Under the pieces are notes generated by a model, which was not told where the DNA came from, ran no database searches, and was given only the letters and a program-made list of their open reading frames with translations. Position numbers and translations under genes: made by a program. A DNA stretch of 64,000 nt from Flavobacteriales bacterium (GTDB lineage Bacteria > Bacteroidota > Bacteroidia > Flavobacteriales_D > Crocinitomicaceae). This document shows positions 9,940-18,256 of this stretch, piece by piece. The DNA is taken from contig CANGJM010000008.1 of assembly GCA_947454525.1 (NCBI GenBank), forward strand, positions 62,001 to 126,000, in the 5' to 3' direction. The stretch's first letter is position 1, and the number at the start of each line of letters is the position of its first letter.

Positions 9940-10422
9940 ATGTTACAGCGCATTCAAACCATTTATTTCATTATTGTCATGGCCATTTTGGCTAGTCTGT
10001 TATCGGGCGTTGAAATCTTTGCCATGTCCGACGGAAAAATGAATTTTTCACAGTCTGTTTTCGGTGTGGAACGTCAAAGTGTGAAAGGTGGATACATCGA
10101 GTGGATGGGTCAATTCGAATATGCTTATTTGTTTGTGATTGCTTATGTGATGCTCGTTTTTCTAGCGATGATGTCCTTTAAATCACTCAAACGTCAATAC
10201 ACACTGTCAAAAATCATCTTGTTTATTTATGTGCTTTTTGTTCTGGCAATTCTAGCCATTACATCCTTTGGAATCAATGGCTATTCACCCAAAGAAATCA
10301 CCGGAATACATGTAGGAATTGGATTTTACCTGTTGACGTGTGGACTTCCATTCTCTTATTTTGCCTTGAAAGGTGTTCAAAAGGACAAGGGTTTATTGGA
10401 TTCCTTGAATCGTTTGAGGTAA
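9940..10422 (+). CDS. DUF4293 family membrane protein
   Basis: A 160-residue integral membrane protein with four predicted transmembrane helices (about 5-25, 58-80, 90-112 and 124-145) separated by short loops. It opens with MLQRIQTIYF, as is usual for DUF4293, a family confined to Bacteroidota with no known function. The first loop (about 30-55) is likely extracytoplasmic. It follows aroC closely, but a functional tie to aromatic amino acid synthesis is not implied. It ends convergently with parE, eight bases away. Confidence 0.8.
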   Translation: MLQRIQTIYFIIVMAILASLLSGVEIFAMSDGKMNFSQSVFGVERQSVKGGYIEWMGQFEYAYLFVIAYVMLVFLAMMSFKSLKRQYTLSKIILFIYVLFVLAILAITSFGINGYSPKEITGIHVGIGFYLLTCGLPFSYFALKGVQKDKGLLDSLNRLR

Positions 10423-10429
10423 GAACGGA

Positions 10430-10717
10430 TTAGAATAATTCTGTTAAATCTTGACGGCCTATAATGGTCATAATTTCTACTTGTCCATTAGAAAAACGAA
10501 AGAAAATAGAATCTACCCCACAAGGACAACGGCGATATCCTTGTTTGATAAAATCGACGGACTCAAACATAAGTGGATTCTGTGAAATGAGCTCGAATTG
10601 CTGAAAGAAATTTTCAAAGTAACGATCAGCCTGAATCATTCCGAACCTCTCTATTCCATATTGATGAATTCGAATTAGGTCATCTTTAGCTATATTACTA
10701 ATCTTGTAATCAGCCAT
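10430..10717 (-). CDS. ParE-family toxin (type II toxin-antitoxin)
   Basis: A 95-residue RelE/ParE-superfamily protein. It has the N-terminal pattern YKISNIAKDDLIRI-HQYGIERFG, the central LISQNPLMFESVDFI segment, the basic core YRRCPCGVDSIFFRF, and the C-terminal IIGRQDLTELF strand typical of ParE. ParE toxins poison DNA gyrase; which target this one has cannot be told from sequence. The start overlaps the antitoxin gene by eight bases, so synthesis is coupled to the antitoxin made first. Confidence 0.9.
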   Translation of the reverse strand: MADYKISNIAKDDLIRIHQYGIERFGMIQADRYFENFFQQFELISQNPLMFESVDFIKQGYRRCPCGVDSIFFRFSNGQVEIMTIIGRQDLTELF

Positions 10718-10949
10718 TTAGTAAGGTTTTAGATTGCCTTAAAATTTCTTCTTTAGTTTCAACGGCAAACCCACTTTTTTCTGCTTGATCTAATCTCATT
10801 CGTATCCAATCAACTTGTTTTTGTTGTTTTCTAGCTTGACGAATTAAATCGTTAATTAATTCACTTTTACTCGCATATTCCTTATTGTCAACTTGGGTTT
10901 TTAACCACGCGTCATTTGGTTCTGTAAATGTGATGCTTAGTCTTCTCAT
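10710..10949 (-). CDS. ParD-family antitoxin (type II toxin-antitoxin)
   Basis: A 79-residue ribbon-helix-helix protein, MRRLSITFTEPNDAWLK followed by a helix with KSELINDLIRQA and a charged C-terminal tail that would wrap the toxin. The reading frame is open further upstream to 11054, but the ATG at 10949-10947 matches where ParD proteins start, and longer versions would run through the operator palindrome at 10964-10983. ParD proteins neutralise ParE and repress their own operon with the ribbon-helix-helix domain. The pair sits between housekeeping genes, as is common for chromosomal TA modules. Confidence 0.88.
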   Translation of the reverse strand: MRRLSITFTEPNDAWLKTQVDNKEYASKSELINDLIRQARKQQKQVDWIRMRLDQAEKSGFAVETKEEILRQSKTLLNG

Positions 10950-10963
10950 GTGAATTGTGTTAA

Positions 10964-10983
10964 GTGGTGTAAAAATACACCAC
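10964..10983. promoter_or_regulatory. Candidate ParD operator: perfect 8+8 inverted repeat
   Basis: The arms GTGGTGTA and TACACCAC are exact reverse complements separated by AAAA. The repeat ends 14 bases before the parD ATG. On the minus strand its centre reads TATTTTTA, one base from the -7 consensus, so bound antitoxin could block the promoter. Autoregulation by ParD on such repeats is known for the family; its use here is inferred. Confidence 0.7.
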
Positions 10984-11065
10984 ATATGCATCAAAAGCAA
11001 ATAATTTCCGTCGAACTTTGTTCTCTGTAGATTGAACGTCGATTCTTCTTCCACTAATTTATCCG

Positions 11066-11073
11066 TATCTTTG
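11066..11073 (+). promoter_or_regulatory. -7 promoter box for the ABC-F gene
   Basis: TATCTTTG is a full match to TAnnTTTG, 26 bases before the ATG at 11100. No convincing -33 TTTG lies at the expected distance. Confidence 0.5.
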
Positions 11074-11099
11074 CCCGCCCAACTTACGGGAATTAGACT

Positions 11100-12977
11100 A
11101 TGAATTTCTTATCCATTGAAAATTTAACCAAATCATACGGCGAGCGAATGATTTTCGCAGACCTTACTTTTGGTATCGACCAAGGTCAAAAAGTGGCCAT
11201 TGTAGCAAAAAATGGATCAGGAAAGACCACAATGATGCGCTGTATCATGGGAATGGAGCCAGTTGATTCTGGTAAAGTAACCTTTCGTAAGGACATTCGC
11301 GTAGCGTTTATGGAGCAGACCGAAAACATGCGCGAGGATCAAACAATCCTCGAATCGATTTTCGATCACGATTTACCGGAACTGAAATTAATCAAGGAAT
11401 ATAACATCGCCGTTGCGAAAAACGATGAAGCGAAATTAGAGGAATTATATCAGTCGATTACGGAACTGAATGCCTGGGATACGGAGGTACGTGTGCAACA
11501 AATTTTGTCCGTGTTGAAATTGGAGGACATGGATAAACGCATTAGCGAGTTATCCGGTGGACAAAAAAAGCGTGTTGCATTGGCAAAAGTATTGCTTTCC
11601 GATGCGGATTTTTTAATCCTCGATGAGCCAACGAATCACTTGGACCTCGACATGATTGAATGGTTAGAAAACTATTTATCATCCTCTAAATCGACGATAT
11701 TAATGGTGACTCACGACCGTTATTTCTTGGAAGTCGTGTGTGATACCATTTTGGAATTAGCCGATCAAACCATTTATCGCTATAAAGGAAATTTCTCCTA
11801 TTATTTAGAGAAAAAAGCGGAGCGTCAAGAACAAACACAATCAACGATTGAAAAGGCAAAAAACACCTTCCGTAAAGAATTGGATTGGATCCGACGTCAA
11901 CCAAAGGCTCGTGGAGTGAAACAAAAAGCACGCGTGGATGCCTTCCAAGATGTGAAAAAAGTAGCATCTCAACGTTTAGATGAGGACGAACTAGAATTGC
12001 CGGTTAAAATGGAACGACTTGGATCTAAAATCGTAGAATTCCATAAAGTCAGTAAGTCATATCCAAACCGTGTCATATTAAACGATTTTTCCTACAATGT
12101 TCAGCGTCAAGAAAGACTGGGTATTGTTGGGAATAATGGTGCAGGTAAAACAACTTTCCTAAAAATGTTGGTAGGTCAAGAAGAGGTTGATAAAGGGAAA
12201 ATTGTTCTTGGGGAAACCGTCGTTTTTGGATACTATTCACAAGATTTAATCAAGGTCAACGACGATTTTAAAGTAATCGATGTCGTGCGTGAAGTGGCTG
12301 AATACATTCCATTAGAGAAAGGACGTCAATTGTCTGCCGCTCAATTATTGGAACGCTTCTTATTTCCGCGTGACATGCATTATCAATTCGTGCATAAATT
12401 AAGTGGAGGGGAAAAACGCCGCTTAAAATTATTGCGCGTCTTGATGAGTAATCCAAATTTCTTGATTCTCGATGAGCCAACAAATGACTTAGATATCTTC
12501 GCAATGTCTGTGTTGGAAGAATATTTGCGTCAGTTCCAGGGCTGTTTGATTGTCGTTTCTCACGACCGTTACTTCATGGATAAAATGGTCGATCACTTAT
12601 TTGTTTTTGAAGGACAGGGTGAGCTGAAAGACATTGTCGGAAACTATACGGTTTTCCGTCAACAGCAGTTGGACAAAAAACGTGGTGTTAAACAAAATGT
12701 CACCAAGGAAGAACCAGAAATCAAAGAAAAAACGATATCTCCATCTGCAGTAGAACCGAAAAAACGCAAATTATCTTTCAAGGAAAAAGAAGAATACGAA
12801 ACCATTGAACGACGACTTCCGGAATTAGAAAAAACAAAAGAAGAACTGACCTTGACCTTGTCGAGCGGTGAGTTATCCAATGAAGAACTCATGAAAAACG
12901 GAACAGCTTTAGGAAAAGTAGTCGAAGAGATCGATGCCTTAACCGAGCGCTGGATAGAATTAGCAGAATTTATCTAA
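11100..12977 (+). CDS. ABC-F family ATPase (ribosome-associated, Uup-like)
   Basis: A 625-residue soluble protein with two ABC ATPase domains and no membrane segments. Domain 1 has Walker A KNGSGKTT (about residues 38-45), signature LSGGQKKR and Walker B FLILDEPTNHLD. Domain 2 has Walker A NNGAGKTT, signature LSGGEKRR and FLILDEPTNDLD. The linker between them is charged and helical, as in the P-site tRNA interaction motif. The C-terminal ~90 residues (from about 535) are highly charged and coiled-coil-like, as in Uup. ABC-F proteins act on the ribosomal E site to rescue or tune translation. Resistance-type members exist, but nothing here marks this one as such. Confidence 0.9.
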   Translation: MNFLSIENLTKSYGERMIFADLTFGIDQGQKVAIVAKNGSGKTTMMRCIMGMEPVDSGKVTFRKDIRVAFMEQTENMREDQTILESIFDHDLPELKLIKEYNIAVAKNDEAKLEELYQSITELNAWDTEVRVQQILSVLKLEDMDKRISELSGGQKKRVALAKVLLSDADFLILDEPTNHLDLDMIEWLENYLSSSKSTILMVTHDRYFLEVVCDTILELADQTIYRYKGNFSYYLEKKAERQEQTQSTIEKAKNTFRKELDWIRRQPKARGVKQKARVDAFQDVKKVASQRLDEDELELPVKMERLGSKIVEFHKVSKSYPNRVILNDFSYNVQRQERLGIVGNNGAGKTTFLKMLVGQEEVDKGKIVLGETVVFGYYSQDLIKVNDDFKVIDVVREVAEYIPLEKGRQLSAAQLLERFLFPRDMHYQFVHKLSGGEKRRLKLLRVLMSNPNFLILDEPTNDLDIFAMSVLEEYLRQFQGCLIVVSHDRYFMDKMVDHLFVFEGQGELKDIVGNYTVFRQQQLDKKRGVKQNVTKEEPEIKEKTISPSAVEPKKRKLSFKEKEEYETIERRLPELEKTKEELTLTLSSGELSNEELMKNGTALGKVVEEIDALTERWIELAEFI

Positions 12978-13055
12978 GCAACTTTTTATTCAATAAAACC
13001 TCCTTTTTTGCGTTGTTCAACTAAAATGCGCAAATTTGACGCTAAATATATTCGC

Positions 13056-15167
13056 ATGAAATTCAGGCTTTTAATCACTTTATTTTGTTTCTTTTTAGGC
13101 TTCAAATCCGAAGCGCAAACCTTGGTCTTTGCTCAGCTAACAGGTACTCCAAATATGAACACCACAGGCTGGAACCTGACTGGAGCAGCAGCGACAGGGG
13201 ATACTGGCGGTGATGCGAATGTAGATCCAGATGAATTAATTTTAACGAATAATGTTGGGAATTCAAGTGGTGCGATTTTTTATAACCAACCCATAGATTT
13301 AGGAACTTGCTATCAATGGAATGTGGAATTTGATTTTCGCATGTTCGATGGAACAAGTGCGGATGGAATTGCTTTTTGCTTCTTAGACGTTCCGCCAACT
13401 GGATTCGTTTCGGGTGGTGGAGTCGGAATTCCATCTACCGCGAATGGCATTAAAGTCGTATTCGACACATACAATAACTGCGGTGGTGCCAATCCGGAAA
13501 TTCAAATTTACAGTGGACCCGGATACAATGAATGCATCGCAGGAATCACGACCTTAAACAATGTCGGAGGTAATTTAAATTTCCTTCGCTCTAGCACCTA
13601 CAATACAGCGGTCATTAGTTACAATTATGGTGTGGTTACTGTTTCTGTAAATGGCACACAATATTTATCCGGAACGTATAATTTGAACTTTGCTGGATAC
13701 ATGGGTTGGACGGCTAGTACAGGTGGATCTAATGACCGTCACTCGATTCGTAATGCGACGATTTATGCCGACATAGCGACATCGAACGCGGGTCTAGATG
13801 TGAGTGTCTGCAGCGGAGAAACAGCGCAAATTGGAAGTGCAAACAACACCAACTACATCTATTCTTGGACAACTGCTCCAGGCTTAAGTCAAAATACGAT
13901 TTCCAATCCGATTGTCAATTTAGCGAATACTGGAAACACAACGATTTCTCAGACCTATACGGTGATGACGAATCTCGCGTCTAATCCAAATTCTTGTCCT
14001 TCGTTTGATAGTGTGGTGGTAACTGTGAACCCCTTGTTCAACGACACTCTACCGATTAGTATTTGTCAAGGAGCATCCTACACTTTGGGGACTCAAACAT
14101 TTTCTACTTCCGGATTTCATTCTGTTGTCTTTCCCAGTGTTTTGGGTTGTGACTCTACAGTCGTGTTAAACTTGACCCTTTTACCTAATTTAACGAATAA
14201 TCAAACCGTGCATATTTGTCAGGGTGCAAGTTATACGTTTGCGGGTAATGTGTTAGTTAACTCGGGTACTTATACTCAATTGCTGCAAACAGCGTCGGGC
14301 TGTGACTCAACAATTAACTTAACCTTAATCGTGGATCCAATCCTCACATCCAACATTCAAGCTTCCATTTGTCAGGGTGGAAGTTATACTTTTGGTACGC
14401 AAACATTAAGCACTGCTGGAAATTACAGCCGTACCATTCAAACCGTGGCGGGCTGTGATTCCATCATCAATCTGACGCTGACTGTGAATCCTGTTTTGGC
14501 TTCCACTAGTTCCATGACCTTTTGTCAAGGGCAGTCAACGTTGTTTTTTGGTCAAACGTTAACGAACACAGGAGTTTACAATCATACATTACAGACAGTA
14601 GCGGGATGTGATTCCATTGTCACTTTGAATTTAACGGTGTATCCAATTCCTGCGGCACCTATGTTGACTGGCGACAGTCCTGTGGAGTGTCCTGGTGATG
14701 TTGTTTCCTTACACATCGATCCAGTATCAAATGCTCTTTATAGTTGGTCCGGACCACTGAATTTCACATCAACGAACACGGATGTATTCTTTCCAGTTCA
14801 AATCGAACAAATGGGAAATTACAGTGCGACGATTTCCATCAATGGATGTGTTTCAAGTCCATCGGTGATCCCCGTTTCCATCACAAATATCTACAACTAC
14901 GAGGACTTTGATTTTCCAAATGTCATCACACCAAATGGCGATGGATTCAATGATGAATTGGATATTGAAACCATGTTTAAATCCTGTCAGGAATATCAGT
15001 TAAAGGTATTCAATCGATGGGGGAACATGATTTATTCAGGAAAGCGTTTCGACGCGCCATTCGATGGAAAAGACATGAATGGAGCTGTGCTTCAGGATGG
15101 TGTTTATTTCTACTTACTTGAATTCGATCAAAAGAAGAAAAGTGGGTTCATCCACCTCATCCGTTAA
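13056..15167 (+). CDS. Secreted lectin-like protein with four Cys-rich repeats and T9SS type B sorting domain
   Basis: A 703-residue exported protein. The ATG at 13056 is preferred because the signal peptide MKFRLLITLFCFFLGFKSEAQ starts there; the frame is open upstream to a TTG at 13008 and an ATG at 13026. Residues ~22-245 look like an L-type (legume-like) lectin fold: FDFRMFDGTSADGIAFCF, GIKVVFDTYNN and VISYNYGVVTVSVNG. Four tandem modules of about 50 residues follow (about 334-530), each with CQG near the start and GCDS near the end. The last ~85 residues (VITPNGDGFNDE, VFNRWGNMIY, DGVYFYLLEF) are a CHU_C T9SS type B domain. It probably binds glycans at the cell surface. Its stop overlaps the convergent natB-like stop. 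Confidence 0.85.
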   Translation: MKFRLLITLFCFFLGFKSEAQTLVFAQLTGTPNMNTTGWNLTGAAATGDTGGDANVDPDELILTNNVGNSSGAIFYNQPIDLGTCYQWNVEFDFRMFDGTSADGIAFCFLDVPPTGFVSGGGVGIPSTANGIKVVFDTYNNCGGANPEIQIYSGPGYNECIAGITTLNNVGGNLNFLRSSTYNTAVISYNYGVVTVSVNGTQYLSGTYNLNFAGYMGWTASTGGSNDRHSIRNATIYADIATSNAGLDVSVCSGETAQIGSANNTNYIYSWTTAPGLSQNTISNPIVNLANTGNTTISQTYTVMTNLASNPNSCPSFDSVVVTVNPLFNDTLPISICQGASYTLGTQTFSTSGFHSVVFPSVLGCDSTVVLNLTLLPNLTNNQTVHICQGASYTFAGNVLVNSGTYTQLLQTASGCDSTINLTLIVDPILTSNIQASICQGGSYTFGTQTLSTAGNYSRTIQTVAGCDSIINLTLTVNPVLASTSSMTFCQGQSTLFFGQTLTNTGVYNHTLQTVAGCDSIVTLNLTVYPIPAAPMLTGDSPVECPGDVVSLHIDPVSNALYSWSGPLNFTSTNTDVFFPVQIEQMGNYSATISINGCVSSPSVIPVSITNIYNYEDFDFPNVITPNGDGFNDELDIETMFKSCQEYQLKVFNRWGNMIYSGKRFDAPFDGKDMNGAVLQDGVYFYLLEFDQKKKSGFIHLIR
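14055..14645 (+). repeat. Four degenerate tandem coding repeats (CQG...GCDS modules)
   Basis: Within the lectin-like gene, the segment encodes four consecutive ~50-residue units. Each opens with (I/F)CQG(A/G/Q)S and closes with GCDS(T/I)xxLxLT. The repeats are well conserved as protein and diverged as DNA, which points to an old internal duplication of a disulfide-bonded extracellular module. Confidence 0.8.
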
Positions 15168-16354
15168 TTTAAAATCCGGGCTTCGTTACCAAATTGACGG
15201 TAAGAAACAATCACAGATAGTGTTGCAAGCAGTAACATGATTCCCAAACTAATGCAATAATATCCCACGGATAAGGTTCCTGAAATCAATTCTTTTGTGG
15301 AAAGCACTATGTTCACTACGGGAATAGCAGCTGTCATGGCGTTTAATTCAATCCCCGGGAAGAATCCAATCATGGCTGGAAGAACCATCACAAAGTTCAG
15401 TGGAGTGATGATGCTTTGAGCTTCCTTAAATGATTTTGCATACACAGCAATTGGAATCATGGCGCCAGCAAAAAAGACCACTAGAGGGAAAAGCAAACTA
15501 AACATGGCAATGATAAACGATGGTGTTAGAATTCCATGAACGATGTCTAAAATTTCCTTGTTGTGAACGATGTCTAAAAACTCAATGGAAACAAATAATC
15601 CCAAGAGTGCGCAACTTGCAGCTAACATTCCAGACGTGACAACAACCATCATTTTTCCGACTAATATCTGCCATCTAGAGACAGGAGTCGTAAGTAAAGT
15701 TTCAATGGTTCCACGTTCTTTTTCCCCTGTGAACAAATCAATGGCTGGATACATACAACCGATAAATCCAAAAGCTATAAAGATGTACGGTAAGAATCCA
15801 CCAGCTAGCTGTCCAATCATTTTTTTATCGCTCGCACAATTCTGATAAACTGGCACAAGTGGATGAAGTTTCTCCACATCGACACCGAGTTCTTTTAAAC
15901 GAATGGCTTCTGCTTTATTGGATAGGTAGTTCATGTAGGATTCAGCACGTTGCTGTCTTCCAACGGAAGATGCGTCAAACAACCAAATTAAAGGAATGGA
16001 ATGTTTGGTTCGTGCCAATTCCGCTTCGTTTTTAGGTACGATGAGTCCGAGTTGAATTTCTCCTTGTTCGATGGCTTTTTTCAGTGCAGTAGAATCTTCA
16101 AAGTTTTTCAAATCCTTTTTCCCTAATCCATCGGGCATTTCGTTGAGCTGATTCCAATATTTCGCGCCCAAATCACCCCAAACACCAATTTTGAGTTTTT
16201 CTTCGCTCGCTTTTTTCTCAAAGGAGGAAGAAACATTGACGAATAGCGTTAAAGTAATCGGAAACACAAGTAGGGGAATCAATAACATCGTGCGCATCGT
16301 GCGTTTGTCACGTAAGGTATCGATGAGTTCTTTTTTGAATATGGTAAAAATCAT
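15164..16354 (-). CDS. ABC-2 type permease, NatB-like
   Basis: A 396-residue membrane protein of the NatB/CcmB-like ABC-2 exporter class. It has an N-terminal cytoplasmic helix (KKELIDTLRDKRTMRTML), a first membrane segment (LLIPLLVFPITLTLFV), a large extracytoplasmic domain (about 35-170), and five further helices toward the C-terminus, including FTGEKERGTIETLLTTPVSRWQILVGK, the typical ABC-2 coupling region. I chose the ATG at 16354, ten bases after the ATPase stop; a start at 16378 would overlap that gene. It forms an exporter with the upstream ATPase. NatAB of Bacillus exports sodium; substrate here is inferred only from similarity. Confidence 0.85.
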   Translation of the reverse strand: MIFTIFKKELIDTLRDKRTMRTMLLIPLLVFPITLTLFVNVSSSFEKKASEEKLKIGVWGDLGAKYWNQLNEMPDGLGKKDLKNFEDSTALKKAIEQGEIQLGLIVPKNEAELARTKHSIPLIWLFDASSVGRQQRAESYMNYLSNKAEAIRLKELGVDVEKLHPLVPVYQNCASDKKMIGQLAGGFLPYIFIAFGFIGCMYPAIDLFTGEKERGTIETLLTTPVSRWQILVGKMMVVVTSGMLAASCALLGLFVSIEFLDIVHNKEILDIVHGILTPSFIIAMFSLLFPLVVFFAGAMIPIAVYAKSFKEAQSIITPLNFVMVLPAMIGFFPGIELNAMTAAIPVVNIVLSTKELISGTLSVGYYCISLGIMLLLATLSVIVSYRQFGNEARILN

Positions 16355-16364
16355 GAGGAATGAA

Positions 16365-17123
16365 TTAACGTTGAACAATACGGATGAATTCTTCCGTTAG
16401 ATTACTAGCTTCCATGTTTTGACGAAAATCGGACATGGGTCCGTTGTATTTCAGTTGTCCTTTGTGAACAATCGCGAGTTCGTCGCATAACAAATCAACT
16501 TCACTCATAATGTGACTAGAGAAAATTACTGTTTTTCCTTGGTCCTTGCAATCACGGATGAGTTTGATGATGTTTTCTGCGGTAATCACATCAAGTCCGC
16601 TTGTTGGTTCATCGAAAATCACCACTTCTGGATTATGAATCATCGTGCGGCAAATGGAAACCTTTTGTTTCATTCCCGTACTTAGTTTACCAATGCGCTT
16701 TTGAAGAAAATCGTTCATGTTCAATAAATCGAATAGGTACTTTTTACGCTCTTCCCTTTCCTTTGTGGGAACTTGATAAAGAGCAGCGAAATAATCGATG
16801 ATTTCGAGGGGAGTCAAGCGGGCATAAAGTCCAGTTGATCCGGTTAGAAATCCAATTTTTGAACGAGCCTCTTGTGGATATTTTACGGCGTCAACTCCAG
16901 CAATTTCGATGCTACCTGAAGTAGGAGATAAAATCGTTGAAAGCATGCGCAAGGTGGTCGTCTTTCCTGCTCCATTTGGTCCAAGAAGTGAAAAAACTTT
17001 TCCGGGTTGACACTCAAAACTTAGGTCATCAACAGCTAGAGCTTTGTCCGCTGTGGTATTGAGTTCTTTCTTTTGTTGGCGACTTAGTTCAAATTCCTTT
17101 CGAAGGTGAGATACTTTGATCAT
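16365..17123 (-). CDS. ABC transporter ATP-binding protein, NatA-like
   Basis: A 252-residue ATPase with Walker A GPNGAGKTT (residues 49-57), signature LSTGMKQKV, Walker B VVIFDEPTSGLD and switch histidine in IFSSHIMSEV. The signature LSTGMKQK, in place of the usual LSGGQ, is normal for NatA/CcmA-type exporters. It lies directly upstream of the permease and downstream of rlmN (45 bases) on the same strand, so dnaN-rlmN-natA-natB may be one transcript. It energises export by the paired permease. Confidence 0.88.
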   Translation of the reverse strand: MIKVSHLRKEFELSRQQKKELNTTADKALAVDDLSFECQPGKVFSLLGPNGAGKTTTLRMLSTILSPTSGSIEIAGVDAVKYPQEARSKIGFLTGSTGLYARLTPLEIIDYFAALYQVPTKEREERKKYLFDLLNMNDFLQKRIGKLSTGMKQKVSICRTMIHNPEVVIFDEPTSGLDVITAENIIKLIRDCKDQGKTVIFSSHIMSEVDLLCDELAIVHKGQLKYNGPMSDFRQNMEASNLTEEFIRIVQR

Positions 17124-17167
17124 AGCAAATGGATTTCTATAAGCAGGACGATGGAGTATTCCGTATG

Positions 17168-18241
17168 TTACTTCAGAATGCGTTCATCCTTCAGGATGGC
17201 TTTGTTATTATTAGCAAGTTGTCCGCAGGCAGCATCGATGTCTTTACCACGGCTCCTTCTAACATTCACGATGAGGTTTTTCGATTCCAAAAAGGCGGCA
17301 AAAGCATCCACTTTGTGTGCGTCTGCTTGTTGGAACTCTCCATTTTCGATTGGATTGTACTCAATGATATTGATTTTACACGGAACACATTTTGCAAAGT
17401 TTGCTAGTTCACGTGCATCTTCGATTTCATCGTTAAAGTCCTTGAAAATGATGTATTCAAAGGTAATCCTTGAACCTGTTTTTTCGTGGAAATATTCCAA
17501 GGCCTCTGATAATTCAGAAAGGTTATTGGATTCATTTATCTCCATGATTTTATCGCGTTTCTTATCGTTTGCGGCATGGAGGGAAAGTGCCAAATTGAAT
17601 TTTACATCGTCGTCGCCGAGTTTGCGAATCATTTTTGCGATTCCAGCAGTGGAAACGGTAATGCGTTTCGGAGAGATTCCAAGTCCATCTTCGCTGCAAA
17701 GACGGTCAACTGATTGAAGGACATTTTTATAATTAAGGAGTGGTTCACCCATTCCCATGTAAACAATGTTGGTTAGGTTTTGTCCGTAACGTTCTTCTGC
17801 TTGATTTTTCAAGTAGACAACTTGGTCAACAATTTCACCTGCACTTAAATTTCGAAGTAATTTCAATCTTCCTGTAGCACAAAAGGTACAGGACAAGCTG
17901 CAACCAACTTGCGAAGAGATGCATGCGGTGGTTCGGGATTTTGTTGGAATAAGTACTCCTTCAACTACCTTACCTTCTTCTATGGTAAAGGCACATTTGA
18001 TTGTTTTATCCTTGCTTATTTGCTGATCTTGCAGTTGAATATGATCAATGAAATAATGTTGTTGCAACATCTCTCTGAGTTCTTTACTCAAGTTGGTCAT
18101 TTCATCAAAGGAAGCGGCATTTTTTTTCCATAACCATTCATAGACTTGTTTGGCACGAAATGATTTTTCATTGCGTTCAACAAATTCGTCCTGAAGTTCC
18201 TTCAAGGATAAATTCCGAATATTGCTCAGTCCTTGAGGCAT
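17168..18241 (-). CDS. rlmN: 23S rRNA (adenine2503-C2)/tRNA methyltransferase RlmN
   Basis: A 357-residue radical-SAM enzyme that methylates C2 of A2503 in 23S rRNA and A37 of some tRNAs. The [4Fe-4S] cluster is held by C114, C118 and C121 in CISSQVGCSLSCTFCATG. The resolving cysteine of the ping-pong mechanism is C339 in DIDAACGQL. GMGEPLLNY and SLHAAND, which help bind SAM, are intact. The start at 18241 follows dnaN by only 15 bases, so the two are probably co-transcribed. Confidence 0.97.
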   Translation of the reverse strand: MPQGLSNIRNLSLKELQDEFVERNEKSFRAKQVYEWLWKKNAASFDEMTNLSKELREMLQQHYFIDHIQLQDQQISKDKTIKCAFTIEEGKVVEGVLIPTKSRTTACISSQVGCSLSCTFCATGRLKLLRNLSAGEIVDQVVYLKNQAEERYGQNLTNIVYMGMGEPLLNYKNVLQSVDRLCSEDGLGISPKRITVSTAGIAKMIRKLGDDDVKFNLALSLHAANDKKRDKIMEINESNNLSELSEALEYFHEKTGSRITFEYIIFKDFNDEIEDARELANFAKCVPCKINIIEYNPIENGEFQQADAHKVDAFAAFLESKNLIVNVRRSRGKDIDAACGQLANNNKAILKDERILK

Positions 18242-18256
18242 GTATGAAAAGATGGA

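Noticed and set aside
13008-13055. Upstream extension of the lectin-like gene
   Set aside because: Starts with TTG and adds charged residues ahead of a clear signal peptide that begins at the ATG at 13056.
14055-14645. Regularly spaced repeats as a possible CRISPR array
   Set aside because: The repeats are diverged at DNA level, in frame, and encode cysteine modules of one protein.
17106-17717. Plus-strand open frame of 203 codons over natA and rlmN
   Set aside because: Antisense to the conserved rlmN; serine-rich random composition; no family resemblance.
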